Both the position numbers and the translations under genes were made by a program. Below are positions 31,581-41,784 of a stretch of 64,000 nucleotides of DNA, in pieces. The DNA is taken from NCBI GenBank assembly GCA_902651635.1, contig CACRSC010000003.1, positions 499,342 through 563,341 of the forward strand, in the 5' to 3' direction. The notes below the pieces were generated by a model that saw only the letters and a program-made list of their open reading frames with translations, was not told where the DNA came from and searched no databases. Each line of letters begins with the position of its first letter. Within the stretch, counting starts at the first letter, position 1. Origin of the DNA: Mastigamoeba balamuthi. Taxonomy: Eukaryota > Evosea > Mastigamoebida > Mastigamoebidae.

Positions 31581-33955
31581 GTGACCGAGGGTACCTTGGT
31601 GTTGTTGAAATCCATGTTAGTCAATCTGGTCCATGCACTGAGCGAGTGCAAGGTGCCGAAGGTAGTGAAGATGGGCAACTTGAGTGTGCACAGTGCACAG
31701 CATGTTGTGGTAATGCCAGGCAGTGGCATGTGCGAGAAAGTTGACTGGCATGTGAGCCACAAATGGGTGTTGATTTCTTGGGGCTATCTTTGGCCCACAC
31801 AAACCATGGAGCATGATAACAAGCTCATTCTTCATTCGTTTGATGACTGGTTCAGAGCGAACATGCCACCAGGGTGGCCACAGGTGGTCATGCTCCACCA
31901 AACACTGCATGTGCTTCTTGCACAAGGCAGTGCATGCAAACGTTCAGCACTTCACACGAACCACTTCACGGGCTGCCTCGCCATTGGGCTCCTGGGGATG
32001 CCACCTATGAGTTCAGGAGCTCACATAGCCTATGCCCTCTACTCTCGTATGACCAACAACCACGTGCAGTGTGCTACCTTGTTCTCGCCACTCACAATCA
32101 TGGGTCACACATCAGATTGATCAGACAGTGTTGTTGCGCCTCCAACAGAACTTCACTCCCTCCATCGTCAAAGAGTTCTTCCTCACAGTCAGCATGATGT
32201 ACGTGAACCCACCTCTTGGACTGCATCAACTTGTGCACTCTCGGATGCCACTCTGCCGGTTCTTCGCTGCCTCTTCTCAGATGATCGAGTTCGTCAGCCC
32301 CCAAGCATTGCAGCACTCACTGGCCATCAGGGTAGGCAACCTCACGTTCAAGCCACCACAAGTGACTGCCTCACGAGAGGTGATCATCTCTGCACGAGTA
32401 CAAGTCATTAACAAGTGTATCACGAAGGTTCCTGTGTTCACAAGTGACAGTCGGAGGTGTGGTGCAATTGTCGACCCTTGAAGCTTCTTCTCTGTGAGCA
32501 CACTGGTGCTCGTTTCTGTGCCCTTGTCAATGTTGCAGCCTGTGGGGGAAAGTACGGGTGGTGCCATTACGTCAACTTTGTCCAGGTGACCAAGGGTGTA
32601 CACTGTCTCACCCTTTCAGTACTCGTTTTAAGCATGATGGGTTCTCCAACTGCATCAAGCTCTGCCCTGTCCTCTTTGTCATCCAGATTGGTCCGCACAA
32701 GCCGAACTACAGCACTCTGGATGTTCTCAGGCCATGGCTAACTGACACTCAGTCCATCATTGATAGTGAGACCATCACAATCAGAGATGGGAAGGAGTAT
32801 TTCACAGTCCCATTCCATGTGATGCTCACTTGTGATAGTGAGGCAATGTGAACGATGTTCAACATCACCCCTGTCTCCACTAAGTTGGGCATGTGTCATC
32901 TGTACAGCCACTCATGATACTAACGGACCTGCTCCACTACGTGACAACTGCACCACTGACTGCACACTTGGTCATGTCGGTCCCCTGTGTCTCCTGTTGA
33001 AGTCGTGGCTTGACATGCTGCCATGTCTGCTGCACATTGTCGAGAGTTTCAGCCGTTCACTGGCCAAGTTCGTCCCTGAGAGGGCTCCTCCCATACCTCT
33101 TCACCAAGTTAGAAGACAGTGCTCAGGCAGCAGAGGATATGATGTTTGTATAGCCCCAGAAGCACAGCATGCACTTCTTCTGGGTTAAGAGGCCATGTCA
33201 TGATACTTTCAGCATTGATGGTCAGTCATCTGCACTGCTGTTCGAGACTTTCAAGGACACGATTACCACCACACAGAACATCGTTGATATGGTATCGATT
33301 CCCGAGGTCTGCAACACCATCACAGAGGCCTGCCACATTGTTCATGACACTTGGAACCTCTTCTGTGCCCTCCACATATGGAAGATCCCAGACTCGGACA
33401 ACAGAGTTCTCCGTGACCATGTGCAGGGGCAATGGAGAACTGTGCAAGGATCGGGACCAAGTGGGTGATGATGATCCGGGGTGGCCACATCAATGCCTCT
33501 GACTACACACACTTTGTCGTGCACCACCATTCCAACATGCTTCGTGCACAGCTGAGAGGCACCATCATCACTCATGGTCTCGCAGTGCACAGCTCTGCCT
33601 TGTTGGAGACTGAGAACTGCCTTAAGAAGTAGTATGCTTCCTGACCCCCCCCACCTCACTCAAGTCACTACAGTTGGGCAACGAGCACGACATGTGGTAG
33701 GGCGCTCTCAGACTATGACATCGGTACTGTTACCACAGGTTCCTCATGTGGTATGTCAACTATGTGTCTCCGTCCCCAGTCTGGCCCATGTCTCCTCTCC
33801 ACTATGGAATGAAGTGCCTCAAGCACTCTATCAACCTTGCAATTAACGGCCACTGTGCTGTCACACTGGAGGGCATCCCATTGGCTCGCGCAGTCAGAGT
33901 AGCTGATCCTGTTGACAAAGCAGTTGTCATTGAGGAAATTCGCGAGTTGCTCTGA
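31581..33955 (+). pseudogene. Element large protein L, copy A (broken, transposase-like)
   Basis: At least six frame-shifted pieces follow one protein. Early: LILHSFDDWFRANMPPGWP. Middle: KPNYSTLDVLRPWLTDTQSI and FHVMLTCDSEAM. Next frame: SWACVICTATHDTNGPAP and WLDMLPCLLHIVESFSRSLA. Then the FSIDGQSSALLFETFKDT piece and INASDYTHFVVHHHSNML. End: NYVSPSPVWPMSPLHYGMK. Each has its counterpart in copy B in the same order. The CxxC after an ALL/ARS..W-like stretch and the LPCLLH helix recall large DDE-type transposase proteins seen in many protists, but no catalytic triad could be assigned. Stops and shifts show it is not functional. Confidence 0.55.
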
Positions 33956-33958
33956 CCC

Positions 33959-34533
33959 CTCCCGACCCCTGACCCCAGATACTTCTTGCTTCAGAGTCAA
34001 CAGACTTAATGTTCTCTCAGCTATATTTCTCTGGATCATCTAGAACTCCAATGTTATCTTAATTATTTGATTGATATGAGTTCCAATTGTGGTTTGCTGT
34101 CAAAACAAAGAAGAGTAAAATAGAAATACACTGAATCAGCCACTGAATTTGATGAAACAAAACTGTTTACAATTATATTCACTGCAGAACTGGCCCAGGA
34201 ACTCGAGAAAGAGCTCTTGTGAGCAGTAAATATTGTTGTTTTTTAATTATGAAGGAATGGATATTAGCAAGAAATAAGGCACTCACTTCTAGTGAAAGGA
34301 AGTCACACATTCTGAATTCTTGTAGCATGGTCACATTTCCTATTTGACATCTCAACATTTACAAATCGAATCATTGTTTGCAACACTCTTCATTGCTGTC
34401 TCAAGTGCAAATGAGATTAGTTCAGAAGTGACAGTGTCAGCATCAGCACAGGAAGAAAATGCCACAGTCTTCCATCAATACCCATATTACTGTAGAAAAT
34501 ATAAGAAATCAGGTTGAATGCACATGCTATATT
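33959..34533. other. AT-rich spacer, no gene seen
   Basis: AT-rich sequence between the end of element copy A and the 3' end of the fucosyltransferase gene. No open frame or clear repeat is present. It may include the 3' UTR of the minus-strand gene. Confidence 0.5.
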
Positions 34534-36908
34534 TCACGTTTTTACATGTTTGTTCATTTGATGCAATCTGAATCTGAGTGAGTAACAAGAGGAAAATAGT
34601 GATACGAACGCTATTCCACGTAGAAAAGGAGCTCGAAATCTGTCAAGGTATTCATAGGATGGTCCAGGAGTGTCCTTCTCACACGAGTTTTCATATTGTG
34701 TGTTGTTTGAACCTGTTGGTTGTTCAACAACACCTCGAAGGTCTGAGAGAAACTCATCTGGTAGATCAGTGTAACTTGCAAGAATATCAAAAAGACTGAA
34801 GTCTCTTGGCATGGCAAGAATTTGTGCTGTGCATGATATTCCAAATATGCAGTTGATTGCTGGATGAAGCATTTTCTCATAGAATGTCCTGTTGATGAAG
34901 ACTCCAAATATCTCCAGTCTTTGAAGTCCTACATCTGGAAGCAGATGCCCACTGGTCATTAGATGACCTATTTCTTCATCCAGACGACCAACAATTTCTG
35001 CTTTCTGTCCAATAACAATAATGGCTCTATGCCTCTGAAGCAACTCCTCCAAAAACAAGAGCTCCCATCTCCATCGAGAAGGAGGAATTCCAACATCAAT
35101 GTTCCTCTTCTGAATATAGGAGGCAGCCCACACACGTGTACAGTTGTAATCATAGGCTCCATTAAATGAGGAATTAACTGTGACTATATGCTGTTGTAGT
35201 TCAGGATTCCATTTGCGAACAGATCCAAGAGCATTGTTCAGTGCTGTTATATTTGTAGTATCCCATACAAATGATACAACTATTGGTAGGGCTGGATCCC
35301 AGGAATCCAGACAATCATCTGGCAATGCAGTTGTACTAACCCCATCTTGCATAAGCTTGTCTTTTGCTTGTAGTGCAGCATGAGAAACCCAGCATCTCCA
35401 ATCAACTCCAGCACACCGAGCATCCTGCAGATAGTTGACAAACTCTGAATTAAGCTGCTCAGGATGGCCTCTCCATGACAGCATTGCATTATATAGTGTA
35501 TCGTTGTCTGCTATAACATGCAAGTACTCTGCGAGTCTTCGTGGAGTTGGAAAGGGACGCACGTCCACGATACTGTTGTCAGCTGGAATGAATTTCCTCA
35601 TGTTGCGAGCACCATAAACCACAGGAACCCCACCCCATTCGAGTGTTCGCCAATACTTCTCTGACATGTAATCCAAGCAGCGACTGTTTTCGAAGGCTAG
35701 ATAAAACTAACTGTTGCATGAGATGAAAGCTGGGAAGACTGTAAGAGTCACCTTGAAATTTGAGATGTTGTTCTCAAAAGCCATTCCTTTCAGAGGCATA
35801 ATGGGTGCATTGTTGAGGCATGGACCAGCACTATAGACATCAATCCACTTCATCAGTTCCTGAATGTACTGCTTTCGAAAAGGATATCCGCAATTTCCAG
35901 ATACCCAGAGTACTGAAGGACTGAGGAACTGTGTGAGACTTGATTGTCAGAGAATTATGTTTGATAGCACTATGCTTTGCGCTGGTGTGCAAGAGGAGCA
36001 GGCTTTGAGTATGTGCTGGCACTCCCACGAGTATATCCCAGGCCACAACACGGGAAGTCTCTGGACCTGCATTTCGTTGTCAATCACACTGAGATGTTCA
36101 GCAGAGGCTTCAAACATATATGTGCACGAGATGTTCACAGGAGGATACCACAATCGCCCTGGGTGCACTGCATAAAACGTCAGGAATAACAGCCTGAGAT
36201 GAGTACGAAACTCGGTGGCTCCCTTGTCAAGACAATCCGGGGCAGCACACTGGCAGGAGGAATTGATGCTCTCGGAACAGGTGGATACAATGGGTTCATG
36301 ATGGCCACATCGGCGTCCTGGACCGTCTTTGTCGACGTAACAAAGAGCCTGAGTGAGGTGCCCGAGTTTCTGAGTTTTCGGAATTTTGCGGTCTGCATTT
36401 GACACGCCCATTGGGAGTGCCACCTGTCTTGACTGCACTTTCAAAAGGAGACGGGCTTTCGTAGGAGGGGAGGGGGATGGTACGGTGTTCATTCTGTTTG
36501 GAGAACTGAAGGATAAAAAAAAATAGTGAAACAAAGAGGACGGAACTGGGGGAACATACGTTTTGTTGTGGCCGAGGTGGCAAACGAACTCAGCCGGGAA
36601 CCAGTACTTCCCGTTCAACACGCGAAGCACGCGTGGCCACGGAGCGTTGGGATCCCACTTGAGCGCCCCCGAAGCCGGCGCTGAGGTGTTAACGACCTGC
36701 AGCCCCGCACGCAACGCGAGAACCGTTATCGAAACGAAAAGGCGAGATGGGGACCCACGGTATTGTTGTGCAGAGTCGCAGCAGGAACCCTGGTGCTGGG
36801 CGCCTCAGCTGCCTGAAACAGGAGGAACAGCACTGCGATGGATACGACACCGGCGACGGCCCGGAGCAACGTCGCCGGGCGGATACCGGGTATGCGGACC
36901 AGACGCAT
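34534..36908 (-). CDS. GT10 fucosyltransferase with extra C-terminal domain
   Basis: Six exons (36908-36759, 36696-36560, 36348-36212, 36167-36067, 35928-35752, 35706-34534) give 624 aa in frame. A signal anchor (AVAGVVSIAVLFLLFQAA) leads into the transferase. The diagnostic alpha-1,3-fucosyltransferase motif spans the last splice: FYLAFENSRCLDYMSEKYW, then GGVPVVYGA. Before it lie WVSGNCGYPFRKQYIQELMK and DADVAIMNPLYPPVP. Exon 4 is the least certain part. After about residue 370 an unrelated domain follows (LPIVVSFVWDTTNITALNNA, SRWRWELLFLEELLQRHRAI), possibly a second transferase-like unit. It uses GDP-fucose in the Golgi. The gene is GC-rich at its 5' end and AT-rich over the last exon, next to element copy A. 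Confidence 0.78.
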
Positions 36909-37289
36909 CGCTTGAGTGGTAGAATGCTATTTACGGCCAGATATTCGGGCGGGATCGCAGATCCCATTGGTCCTCATGGGCGGCGCCTGCCGGAGCTGTC
37001 CAAGCGGGTTCCTAGAGATTGATCCACCGCAGCGGTATCGATCGCTCGCCACTCACAGAAGAGCAGACGCCGCTGATTTTGTTCAGCCACACTATTTTGG
37101 GTTTCGCCCGGAAAATCGAACAGCAGGACCGGGCTCACACACCGTCTGTGAGATTCATGGATTCGCGCCTTCTACTCGCAACGTGGCGGCCCTGCGACAA
37201 GAGAAGCGGAACAACCCCGCCGGCGTACTGGCTTTTCACGGAACAATAGTGGCAGAAGCCAAAGAAGAGGAAAATGTATGGAAGACGGT

Positions 37290-38327
37290 CTATTCGACAA
37301 AGTGTATGAGGGCCTTCGTGTCGGCATCCCTGGTGAACATCTTGCAGGGCGCCCTGCTGTTTGCCTTCTGGTACTTGCGCGTCAGCTTGCCCTTGAGCAG
37401 CTCGTCAGTGGCGCTGCCCACGTCGATGTACGAGTTGTTGGGGTTGGCCAGCGCCATGTGGTAGCCCAGCGCCTTTGCCATCGGCCCCCCGCTCATCAGG
37501 AAGATCCGCCCGCTGTGCGCTCGCGCCAGCGCCTCGAACTGCGACAGCAGCACCGTCCTGAGCTGCTGCCACAGCAGCGGGCCCTCGTCGGGCACCGCCA
37601 CGAACTCGCGGGCCCACTGCAGCACCCGCGTCGCGTTGGCCTCGACGTTGGCCACGACGATGAACGGGCTCGTCTCGCGCGTGAACGCCTTCATCCAGCG
37701 GCGCAGCTCCTGCCTGAACGCCACGTAGTTCTCGTTGACGAAGACCGTCGCCGTGCTCAGGTGCCGCGTGGGCAGCTGCTTGCTGACATAGGGCGTGAAC
37801 TGGTAGATCCACGGGAAGCAGCCCAGCGCCGCGAAGTGCTCGAGCCCCGTCGGCGGCTCCGCGAGGCTCCGGCTGATGTCCTGCCCCAGCAGCGAGGGCC
37901 CCCCGGGCCAGTGCCACCTGTCCGCTGCCTGCGCCGTGACGTTGCCCCCGCGGATGAGCACGAGCTCCCCGTCGCCGTAGCGTATGAACGACGTGGGGAC
38001 CCCGCAGTAGAGGTGCGCCAGCACGAACGGCAGCTCCTCGGGGTCCCGCGGCACCACCTTCGCCCGCCGCTCCGTGTCGTACTCGCCCAGCAGCGGGCAG
38101 TCTGCCGCGCGTGCGCCCGGCCGTGGCCGCACGGGCAGCAGGGGATCGGCAGGTGCGACTGCCGCCCGCTGCTGTGCTGCCGCTGCTGCCACCGCTGCTG
38201 AGGGACGGCTGCTGGCGGCACAGGGGCACTGGCCCGGCAGCGGGTCCGAGAGGATCAGCAGCGGGGAGAGGACGCAGAAGAGGCACGCCACCCCGCAGAG
38301 AGCGAGCCACGAGGCGCGGATCGGCAT
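37290..38327 (-). CDS. GT-D fold (DUF1792-like) glycosyltransferase, type II membrane
   Basis: Single exon, 345 aa. The anchor is SWLALCGVACLFCVLSPLLI, then an Ala-rich stem. The core motif TSFIRYGDGELVLIRGGNVT matches the RxGDGE signature of GT-D enzymes (DUF1792), first described in bacterial adhesin glycosylation, where GDGE holds the nucleotide sugar. Later motifs are FVNENYVAFRQELRRWMKAF, SQFEALARAHSGRIFLMSGG and GSATDELLKGKL, in agreement with the family order. Presumed Golgi-resident. A CCAAAATAG element (on the minus strand) lies 61 bp upstream of the ATG. The GT-D fold is uncommon in eukaryotes, so transfer from bacteria is possible. Confidence 0.78.
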   Translation of the reverse strand: MPIRASWLALCGVACLFCVLSPLLILSDPLPGQCPCAASSRPSAAVAAAAAQQRAAVAPADPLLPVRPRPGARAADCPLLGEYDTERRAKVVPRDPEELPFVLAHLYCGVPTSFIRYGDGELVLIRGGNVTAQAADRWHWPGGPSLLGQDISRSLAEPPTGLEHFAALGCFPWIYQFTPYVSKQLPTRHLSTATVFVNENYVAFRQELRRWMKAFTRETSPFIVVANVEANATRVLQWAREFVAVPDEGPLLWQQLRTVLLSQFEALARAHSGRIFLMSGGPMAKALGYHMALANPNNSYIDVGSATDELLKGKLTRKYQKANSRAPCKMFTRDADTKALIHFVE

Positions 38328-38387
38328 GGACGGTACGGGGGGTGCGCAGTCAGCCGAAAGAGACGAAGCGGTTTTCTCGGGCGGGAG

Positions 38388-38396
38388 CTATTTTGG
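38388..38396 (-). promoter_or_regulatory. CAAAATAG-type promoter element before the GT-D gene
   Basis: On the minus strand the site reads CCAAAATAG, 61 bp from the start codon at 38327. The same core occurs at similar distances before four other genes in the window (PIG-L, GT15, epimerase-GT, element P3). Confidence 0.45.
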
Positions 38397-38733
38397 GAGC
38401 ATTGGCGGAATTCTCTCGTGTTCGTATGTGGCAATGCGGGCCGCAGCAGGCGGGCCAAAGAGCCTAGCCGAGACGGTACCACCGGTGGTACGGGCGTGCC
38501 TCTTTGGAGAAGCGAACGAAACAATCCCGGCTCTTCTGCTCGCATTCCATAACAGGAACTGAGAGGCTTCTCATCACCCCGGACAATCCGAAGCCGACTG
38601 ATCCCCGCGGGCCATGTGCCACGTGAGACAGAGGACGGGCAAACCGCTTCCGGGCGCCTCCGAGGCTGTGATCTACTAGTGATTTCCTCCACGCACAAAA
38701 GTGCGAGAAGATCCAATATCTGTGGAGGAAAAT

Positions 38734-38742
38734 CAAAAATAG
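38734..38742 (+). promoter_or_regulatory. CAAAAATAG promoter element before the PIG-L gene
   Basis: CAAAAATAG, 61 bp before ATG 38804, followed by ACTATCAG. A possible initiator or TATA-like core element. Confidence 0.45.
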
Positions 38743-38803
38743 ACTATCAGACCACCGTCGGCATCACCACCCGAGTGCAGACGTCCTACCACAACAGCTG
38801 GCG

Positions 38804-39903
38804 ATGTACCGCAGGGCCCTGACCTTCCTGGCCACCCTCATGTGCGTGGCCAACACCCTCGTCTTCCTGGCGACCTCTGCGGGGCGCGGGGCTGCCAGCA
38901 GGGGCGCAGGCAGCGCAGCCGAGGCCGCAGACGAAGGGCCCGTCGACGCCCGCACAGACGTCGTCGTCATCTCCCCGCACCTCGACGACGCCATCCTGGG
39001 CGCCTTCTCCGTCCTGGGCACCCGCGGCCGCGCTGCCGAAGTGCGAGCCCCGCCTCTGTGGCCCCCGCTGGCAGCTGACAGTGGGCGCCTGTGCAGGTGG
39101 TTTCGGTTTTCGCTGGCCGGCCGAACAGATCCGTCCTGACGATTTGGGACCGGAAATGCGGCTTCAGCAACAGCAACGTCGCCACCGAGACGAGGGCCCG
39201 CGAGGACATCGCGGCCCTGGCGCTCGCCGGGTCGGCGTGGGTGCACTGGCCGTTCACCGACGCCCAGTACCGGTTCAGGCCGACCGACGCCAACTACGTG
39301 CCCGTCGGGGTTGTCCAGGCCCGCGTCCTCGAGAGCCTCAGGCGCCACATCCTCGACAGGGCGACGCCCAGGTGGCCGGGGGAGGCGGGCAGGACCCTGG
39401 CAGTCATGGCCCCCGTCTCCAGCGCCCACCCGGACCACCAGGTGGTGCGATGGGCCTTTGCCAACCTGTCCTGCGAGCTGCTGGAGCTCTTCGAGAGGGC
39501 TGCAAAGGGCGGGGGCGGGACGGCGTACCGGCCGGTGGAGTTCTGGCTCTATGAAGACCTGTGGTACTCCGCGACGATGGGGCACGTGCCCTCGGCGGTC
39601 GAGAAGGCCGACGGGCTTACGTACGATACCCACCTGGAGCCGTACAACGAGTCCACCTGGGAGCTCAAGTGGTCGGCCCTCGCGCAGTACAAGTCGCAGT
39701 ACAAGCACTTCTACGTGGACAAGATCACTGCGTGGCAGAAGAAGCGGTGTAGTGCGTTCGGCCTCACGCTGCTGTCGAGCCGCGTCGTGGCGTGCGAGGC
39801 CTTCTACCGCCTCGCGTCGTGCAAGAAGAGGCAGAGTGGGAGACCAGGTGAAACCCCCTCCTTCCCAGCAGCACTCCCACCATTCCTGCATGAGGGTATA
39901 TAG
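38804..39903 (+). CDS. Membrane-anchored PIG-L/LmbE-type de-N-acetylase
   Basis: Exons 38804-39040 and 39097-39903 (56-nt intron, phase 0) give 347 aa. N-terminal anchor LTFLATLMCVANTLVFLATS, then the PIG-L zinc site: VVVISPHLDDAILGAFSVLG (His, Asp, Asp) and the distal His in SSAHPDHQVVRWAFA. The family removes the acetyl group from N-acetylglucosamine units, as in GPI or mycothiol synthesis. Here the anchor-stem layout puts the catalytic part in the lumen rather than on the cytosolic ER face, which suggests deacetylation of a GlcNAc- or ManNAc-containing glycan made by the neighbours. The last 20 residues are low complexity. Family call is firm; substrate is inference. Confidence 0.8.
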
Positions 39904-40069
39904 CACCAGTAGTAAGTTCCCCGGTTTGCGAGAGAGTTGAGTATCTGCTGGTTCCGTCTTTGGGCTCCTGCATACGACAGTCAGTCCTCCTTCCTTAGCG
40001 GAGGAATGCTACTCTCTGACCCAGACTGCACGGCAGGGGTTTGGTGGGGATCATTGCTGTGGCTGATAT

Positions 40070-41296
40070 TCAGATGTAGTTCTGGTGCCTGTACGGATAA
40101 AGAGAGCGGTTTCTGGCCAGGAGGTGCTCTGGTGGCAGAAAGATGCTGGCGCTGATTGTCAACATAGGGGCGTCTCCCCACCTGCCCGTGAAGATACCCT
40201 GCGTGTCGTACACCGCCTTTGCGAACTCGACAACCTCTGGGCGGTGGAAGAACGGGACATAGGCGAGCTGGAAGTTGCTGTAGTACTGCATCGGCTGCTC
40301 CTGCTCAACCACCTCGCTGTAGAGCGCCGGGTTCGTGGGAGTGATGTTGTGCAGACTGACGTACTTGGCCGCGAACTCGCGCAAGCCCACAACAACGGAC
40401 TTGTCCTCCCTGATGAACGAGTTGTGCATCAGCCAGGTTTGCCTGGTCTCGCACTCGACGAAGGGGTCCCGCAGCCACGGGCCCGTGAGCTGGCTGTCCG
40501 TGTCCAGGCGCAGCAGGTACTGTATGTTCGAGATCTGGGGAAGGTGCCACACGAAGCGGAACCAGAACGCGCACATGCACCGGTAGCCCAGGAGGTACTG
40601 GAGGTCCTTGGTCATGGGGGCCGCCATCTTCTGGCTCATGTTGAAGCCCGGCGGCAGCCCCCAGTACTGGGAGACGTTGTAGGTGACCAGGTCCCGAGGG
40701 AAGACGAAGTTTCTCATCCACCCGAGCGTCTGGTTGCTCAGTGGCTTGTCCCAGAACACGATGAACGGCGCCCTGCCGCCGTCGGGCACCCGGCTGACGT
40801 TGGGGAAGTGCCTCGGAGGGATTTCGAGGTCCCTGGACAGCACGACGAAGGCATGCAGCGGCTGGTAGCGGACAACTCGATCGATGACCTCGCCACGATC
40901 AGTGCTCCACGTGACCTCCACGTCGAACGCGACCTCGGCGTCGCGCGACGACCGCGGAGCTGCCCACACATGCGCGGTGGCGCCGGAACCGCACTGGGCA
41001 CTCAAGAGGGCAGCCCTGGCCACGGAAACGCACCAACGGCTGCGAGCACCGAGAGTGACTTTGAGCGTGAACGCGGGCATGGAGGTCTCGCAAGCCGAGC
41101 AGTCGTGCGGTAGGTGGTCGGTAGTGAGTGTGTGCAGCAGCGAGTGCTGGACAGGACTGTCGGGCTCGTCGTCCTCGCCTGGCTTGCCGATGTGCTCTGC
41201 TGCCCTGGTCCGCCAGGGGGAGAACGCGTAGAATGTCAAGCACGCGAGGCTGACGGCCGCAGCCAGCGCGAGCATCCCTCTTGACAGAACCCTCAT
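40070..41296 (-). CDS. KRE2/MNT1-like GT15 mannosyltransferase
   Basis: Single exon, 408 aa. The signal anchor MLALAAAVSLACLTFYAFSP is followed by a stem with DDEPDSPVQ. The catalytic part has YRCMCAFWFRFVWHLPQI, IQYLLRLDTDSQL, which aligns in order with the fungal KRE2/MNT1 segment YRxMCRF...YxWRxExD, and near the end FTGRWGDAPMLTISASIFLP, the typical RWGDAP motif. Enzymes of this family add alpha-1,2-mannose from GDP-mannose in the Golgi. Several NxS/T sequons are present. The minus-strand element CCAAAATAG lies 56 bp upstream. It is convergent with the PIG-L gene, 166 bp apart. Confidence 0.8.
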   Translation of the reverse strand: MRVLSRGMLALAAAVSLACLTFYAFSPWRTRAAEHIGKPGEDDEPDSPVQHSLLHTLTTDHLPHDCSACETSMPAFTLKVTLGARSRWCVSVARAALLSAQCGSGATAHVWAAPRSSRDAEVAFDVEVTWSTDRGEVIDRVVRYQPLHAFVVLSRDLEIPPRHFPNVSRVPDGGRAPFIVFWDKPLSNQTLGWMRNFVFPRDLVTYNVSQYWGLPPGFNMSQKMAAPMTKDLQYLLGYRCMCAFWFRFVWHLPQISNIQYLLRLDTDSQLTGPWLRDPFVECETRQTWLMHNSFIREDKSVVVGLREFAAKYVSLHNITPTNPALYSEVVEQEQPMQYYSNFQLAYVPFFHRPEVVEFAKAVYDTQGIFTGRWGDAPMLTISASIFLPPEHLLARNRSLYPYRHQNYI

Positions 41297-41784
41297 CGTT
41301 CTCGACCTTGTTCCCAGCAGCCGAAGGCGAATCCTGCAAAACCCAGTGTGGCTATTTTGGGCTCTGTGTCAAGATATCACAGGTGTATCACTTCGCGGGC
41401 TGTTCTCTACTATCACATACTTCCTGCAGAAACTGGCCGTTGTTGAGAATCAAAACTGTTCAACTGATTCAAACATTTGTCCTTTGGGTATGCACGGATA
41501 AGTTCCGTGTATACCATTGGCAATGGCGAATGAGGAACACACTACACGATCATTTCATATTTTGGCAGCTGAGTAGAGCACAAAGGTTTAGCAAGAGCGT
41601 ACGCAATGGCAGCTGTGCTGATAGGCAGGCAATTCTACCTGCACGAACATTCGTCCAGCAGGGGCTGGGCAACAGAATGGTGTGCTCTGCAGGGAGTGCT
41701 CGCAATGCGCGATGAGAAGTGCGAGGCTCCCTCCCAGACGAGCTCTATTCGACTGACAGACTGACAGATGAGCTGTTGTTCAGC
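41297..41784. other. Intergenic; promoter of GT15 gene, otherwise nothing seen
   Basis: The interval separates the GT15 start from the end of the next minus-strand gene. It holds CTATTTTGG at 41352-41360 (CCAAAATAG on the minus strand) and then moderately AT-rich sequence with no convincing frame. Confidence 0.5.
41352..41360 (-). promoter_or_regulatory. CAAAATAG-type promoter element before the GT15 gene
   Basis: CCAAAATAG on the minus strand, 56 bp from the start codon at 41296; same core and spacing as before the GT-D gene. Confidence 0.45.

Larger units (their letters stand above)
28968..33958 (+). mobile_element. Unclassified multi-gene element, copy A
   Basis: This is a block of five gene remnants matched one-for-one, in the same order and relative strand, by copy B at 53.8-59.6 kb. 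In order: P1 (+), P2 (+), P3 (-), P4 (-), large protein L (+). Matching islands include P2 MLLITTMMMHNVIGRILAW against LLIATMTVRNVLNHLLTW, P3 ERYNIVHA and HHKHLVHAIDFI against GYNIVHC and HHRVHTDTAIDFI, and the C-terminal part of L. Divergence between copies is high at DNA level, so they are an old family and not a recent duplication. No terminal inverted repeats or target duplication were found by eye; edges are set by protein similarity and are approximate. Confidence 0.65.

Noticed and set aside
28968-33958. Element copies as integrated large-DNA-virus or polinton fragments
   Set aside because: No DNA polymerase B, packaging ATPase, integrase or capsid signature was seen among the five genes; only a transposase-like reading of L has any support.
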